A stretch of DNA of 64,000 nt, taken from assembly GCF_041088075.1 (NCBI RefSeq), contig NZ_JBGCVY010000069.1, positions 1 through 64,000 on the forward strand. The letters are read 5' to 3'. A program made the position numbers and the translations under genes. Of this stretch, positions 62,313 through 64,000 are shown in pieces. Each line of letters starts with the position of its first letter. The first letter of the stretch is position 1. The stretch comes from Mucilaginibacter_A sp041088075 (GTDB taxonomy: Bacteria > Bacteroidota > Bacteroidia > Sphingobacteriales > Sphingobacteriaceae). The notes beneath the pieces are model-generated. The model worked only from the letters and a program-made list of their open reading frames with translations. It was not told where the DNA came from and did not search any database.

Positions 62313-62525
62313 TTACAGTTGTTCTGCAACGAACCCTTTTTCGTGCAAAACGGCAACAATTTGCCGTATTGTTTGGGCATCCTGCGTTTGTACGGTAAGT
62401 GTTTTTTGGGGAGAAGCGGTATCAACTTCCCATTTTTCCAACCCTTTTAAGTTGTTTAGAGAAGGTGTAACGGCAGCAATGCAACCGCCACATTTAATAT
62501 TCGTTTTAAATCTTAAAGTTTCCAT
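62313..62525 (-). CDS. Heavy-metal-associated (HMA) domain protein
   Basis: This 70-residue protein is one ferredoxin-like HMA domain. The metal site KCGGCIAAV (CxxC at about residues 12-15) follows beta-strand RFKTNI. The length is that of a copper chaperone or of a cut-off P-type ATPase N-terminus. It begins a three-gene unit with the AraC-type regulator and the barrel protein. Confidence 0.9.
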   Translation of the reverse strand: METLRFKTNIKCGGCIAAVTPSLNNLKGLEKWEVDTASPQKTLTVQTQDAQTIRQIVAVLHEKGFVAEQL

Positions 62526-62560
62526 TTTTTTGAATTGTTAAAGCATAAAAATTTGTGTGG

Positions 62561-62592
62561 TAAAAGAAGCATTGTTGCCGATGCTTCTTTTA
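62561..62592. repeat. Inverted motif pair upstream of the HMA gene
   Basis: TAAAAGAAGCATT (62561) and GATGCTTCTTTTA (62580) face head to head with six bases between them, the reverse of the 95-bp element order. Tails GCATAAAAATTTGTG and TAAAAATCAGTGC flank them. Confidence 0.85.
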
Positions 62593-62705
62593 TCGGGTAA
62601 AAATCAGTGCTGAATTATTGGTGCAAAAATACTTCCTGCCGAAAGCAAATGCGTTACAAGATTTTGGAAGACATTTATATAATATTGCGATTGCTCAAAG
62701 TTTCA

Positions 62706-62717
62706 ATGCTTCTTTTA
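62706..62717. repeat. Single motif copy beyond the baeRF terminator
   Basis: ATGCTTCTTTTA followed by CCGGCATAAAAAAAG, abutting the terminator of the gene at 62781. Confidence 0.75.
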
Positions 62718-62725
62718 CCGGCATA

Positions 62726-62757
62726 AAAAAAGGGACGCAAAAAATTGCATCCCTTTT
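62726..62757 (-). terminator. Rho-independent terminator of the baeRF gene
   Basis: On the minus strand GGGATGCAA pairs with TTGCGTCCC (one G-U pair), followed by seven T. Confidence 0.85.
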
Positions 62758-62780
62758 CTTTCACTTAAAAATTATCAAAT

Positions 62781-63944
62781 CTAATAACGCATAAAAGCAG
62801 CAATAATGCTTTCTTTCGGCATTTCTTCTGCGTCGAGGATGTGTACCGTGCCGCCATTCAATACTGTTTTTACCACTGCTTTATTCACCAAGCATTCGTC
62901 GCCTTCCTGCTTTTGGTCATGGATTTCCAATTTGTTGTCGGCTTCGTTAAACGTGCCCCAAATGTGCGCGTCTTTTTGTACAAAAAGATCAGAAACACGG
63001 CTGTAAAAACTTGCCGGTATTACGGTTTCGGGCATAGAAGAAGTGAGCGGCGTGGCAATGTGGTTATAATAATTTTCCAGCGCAGACTGGTGGACAGATT
63101 TGAAGTAAGGCGCCAGTTTTTCGCGGGCTTTTTCCCATAAAACTAATTTGTCTTCCCGTTCATAATTCCCAAAAATGGCTTCTTCAGATATGTGCTTGTA
63201 GCGCGAAACCTGGCGGTAGGCGCCAACCTCGCTGTCCACGGCCGCCAACAGGAGCGGTTTATGGTCGTTTGCCAATACCTGTTTCCATAAACCCTGGTCT
63301 ATAGCCCGCAGGTAATTGGCGAGGTAGTCCTTTTCATTGGCATAATGCGAGCTATTGTGCGGGTAAGTGTCCGTTGGCACAGGTTCCGGTGCCGGCCCAC
63401 CTTCCCTAAATATCTGGTTTCCTTCTTTTTCCTGAAAATTGATCACGTCGTCAATCCCCTGGGGCAAAACCACGGCGTTCAGTTCCTGCATCCCATAAGC
63501 GTTCCCCAAATAAAACCGGGACACGTGCTTGCTAAAAACCAAGACATAAAACTGCTCGTCGTTGGTAAGCACAGGCATCAACGGGCTGATATAAAAGGAG
63601 CTGTTGACGACCAGTTCTCCCTTAATCGGCAGCGGCAAGGTCAGTGTCTTAAAAAACCCTTCGGCGATAAATATGGCCAGCCCTTCCAACTGGTTGTTCC
63701 AAAAAAGTTCATGCTGAAGCAAGTCGTGGCCGGGTTGTAAAAATTGTTCCGCTTCGCCTTTGCTCATCCCTTTTTGCCGAAGCTGCTTTTCTGCCTCCTG
63801 AAGCTGCGTTTTTAAAATAATTGGGTCTTGCTTCTCATTTTGCACAACTTCTGATGAACGGTGCGTTGGCATAAAAATAGAAACACAAGGATCTGATTGG
63901 TAATTTGCCAGTTCTGCAAACTCTTCTTTTGATAATAATTCCAT
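62781..63944 (-). CDS. baeRF-family protein (bacterial eRF1-like)
   Basis: The 387-residue protein starts with the N-terminal strand CVSIFMPTHRSSEVVQNEKQD and has LEGLAIFIAEGFF, YVLVFSKHVSRFYLGNAYGM and a late AVVKTVLNGGTVHILDAEEM. These are the hallmarks of the bacterial archaeo-eukaryotic release-factor-like (baeRF) proteins, which share the eRF1 central domain fold. Their role at ribosomes is predicted only. A GTVHIL-type terminal domain completes the protein. The sister motif at 62860 encodes VKTVLNGG. The 56 bases beyond its start (63945-64000) show no feature. Confidence 0.85.
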   Translation of the reverse strand: MELLSKEEFAELANYQSDPCVSIFMPTHRSSEVVQNEKQDPIILKTQLQEAEKQLRQKGMSKGEAEQFLQPGHDLLQHELFWNNQLEGLAIFIAEGFFKTLTLPLPIKGELVVNSSFYISPLMPVLTNDEQFYVLVFSKHVSRFYLGNAYGMQELNAVVLPQGIDDVINFQEKEGNQIFREGGPAPEPVPTDTYPHNSSHYANEKDYLANYLRAIDQGLWKQVLANDHKPLLLAAVDSEVGAYRQVSRYKHISEEAIFGNYEREDKLVLWEKAREKLAPYFKSVHQSALENYYNHIATPLTSSMPETVIPASFYSRVSDLFVQKDAHIWGTFNEADNKLEIHDQKQEGDECLVNKAVVKTVLNGGTVHILDAEEMPKESIIAAFMRY

Positions 63945-64000
63945 GCTTTACAATTTAAGTGTTGTCATTATCGGTTGTGTCTTCGCCTTTGTTTACGTTG

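Noticed and set aside
2061..62717. The repeated elements as a CRISPR array
   Set aside because: Copies are kilobases apart, inverted as often as direct, with no regular spacers and no cas genes.
1..64000. Prophage, integrative element or insertion sequence
   Set aside because: I found no integrase, transposase, phage structural or conjugation gene in any frame.

Overview
The window comes from a chromosome of the Bacteroidota, most likely the Sphingobacteriales (Mucilaginibacter/Pedobacter-like). The signs are: gldH beside ricT and holB, a DUF3078 protein, an outer-membrane barrel receptor with a carboxypeptidase-like N-terminal domain, a b558-type SdhC, many short lipoprotein signals, and -7 promoter boxes of the TAnnTTTG type used by the Bacteroidota housekeeping sigma factor. 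Genus is not certain.

Layout. 1-9.9 kb: a partial gene, comM, ffh, several envelope proteins, two tandem cell-wall glucosaminidases, an O-methyltransferase and ruvX. 9.9-11.5 kb: an A+T-rich type II restriction-modification pair joined to ruvX. 11.6-22.9 kb: holB-ricT-gldH, a Fic protein with a repeat-rich promoter, rmuC, thiL, divergent nadA/nadB, one tRNA-Gly and a gamma-carbonic anhydrase. 22.9-38.1 kb: mnmG preceded by a near-perfect parS site, an Uup-type ABC-F protein, an Mla-type lipid transport operon, a SWI/SNF helicase, dapF, an HtrA protease and pdeM. 38.4-48.1 kb: sdhCAB, a DsbD-like protein, a repeat-bearing YtxH protein and a large outer-membrane receptor. 48.2-54.6 kb: a tight six-gene run DUF427 - disulfide reductase - ABC ATPase - permease/binding-protein fusion - egtB - egtD, best read as ergothioneine synthesis coupled to EgtUV-type transport. 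54.9-58.1 kb: a Crp/Fnr regulator with a CRP/FNR-like palindrome at its 3' end, then a lipoprotein with an apparently swapped papain-like C-terminal domain followed by two related membrane proteins (candidate effector and immunity). 58.2-64 kb: a Tat-exported oxidoreductase, an e(P4) phosphatase, a probable copper cluster (HMA protein, AraC regulator with a CxxC metal domain, Met/His-rich barrel) and a baeRF protein.

The most unusual feature runs through the whole window: a short motif, ATGCTTCTTTTA (sister form ATACTGTTTTTA). By eye I count about 42 copies of ATRCTTCTTTTA and about 13 of ATRCTGTTTTTA on the two strands, against well under one expected by chance. It heads a ~30-nt imperfect palindrome. 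Eight times two such units face each other in a 93-96 bp intergenic element, sometimes inside a larger ~160 bp inverted repeat. Copies also lie inside ordinary genes (nadB, mnmG, dapF, the helicase, the disulfide reductase, egtD and others), where they encode recurring peptides such as KEAS and KTVS without visibly disrupting the family alignment. That combination looks like a DNA-uptake-signal-type or REP/BIME-type repeat system. I know of no described family with this sequence. No transposase, RAYT, CRISPR or prophage gene is visible in the window.
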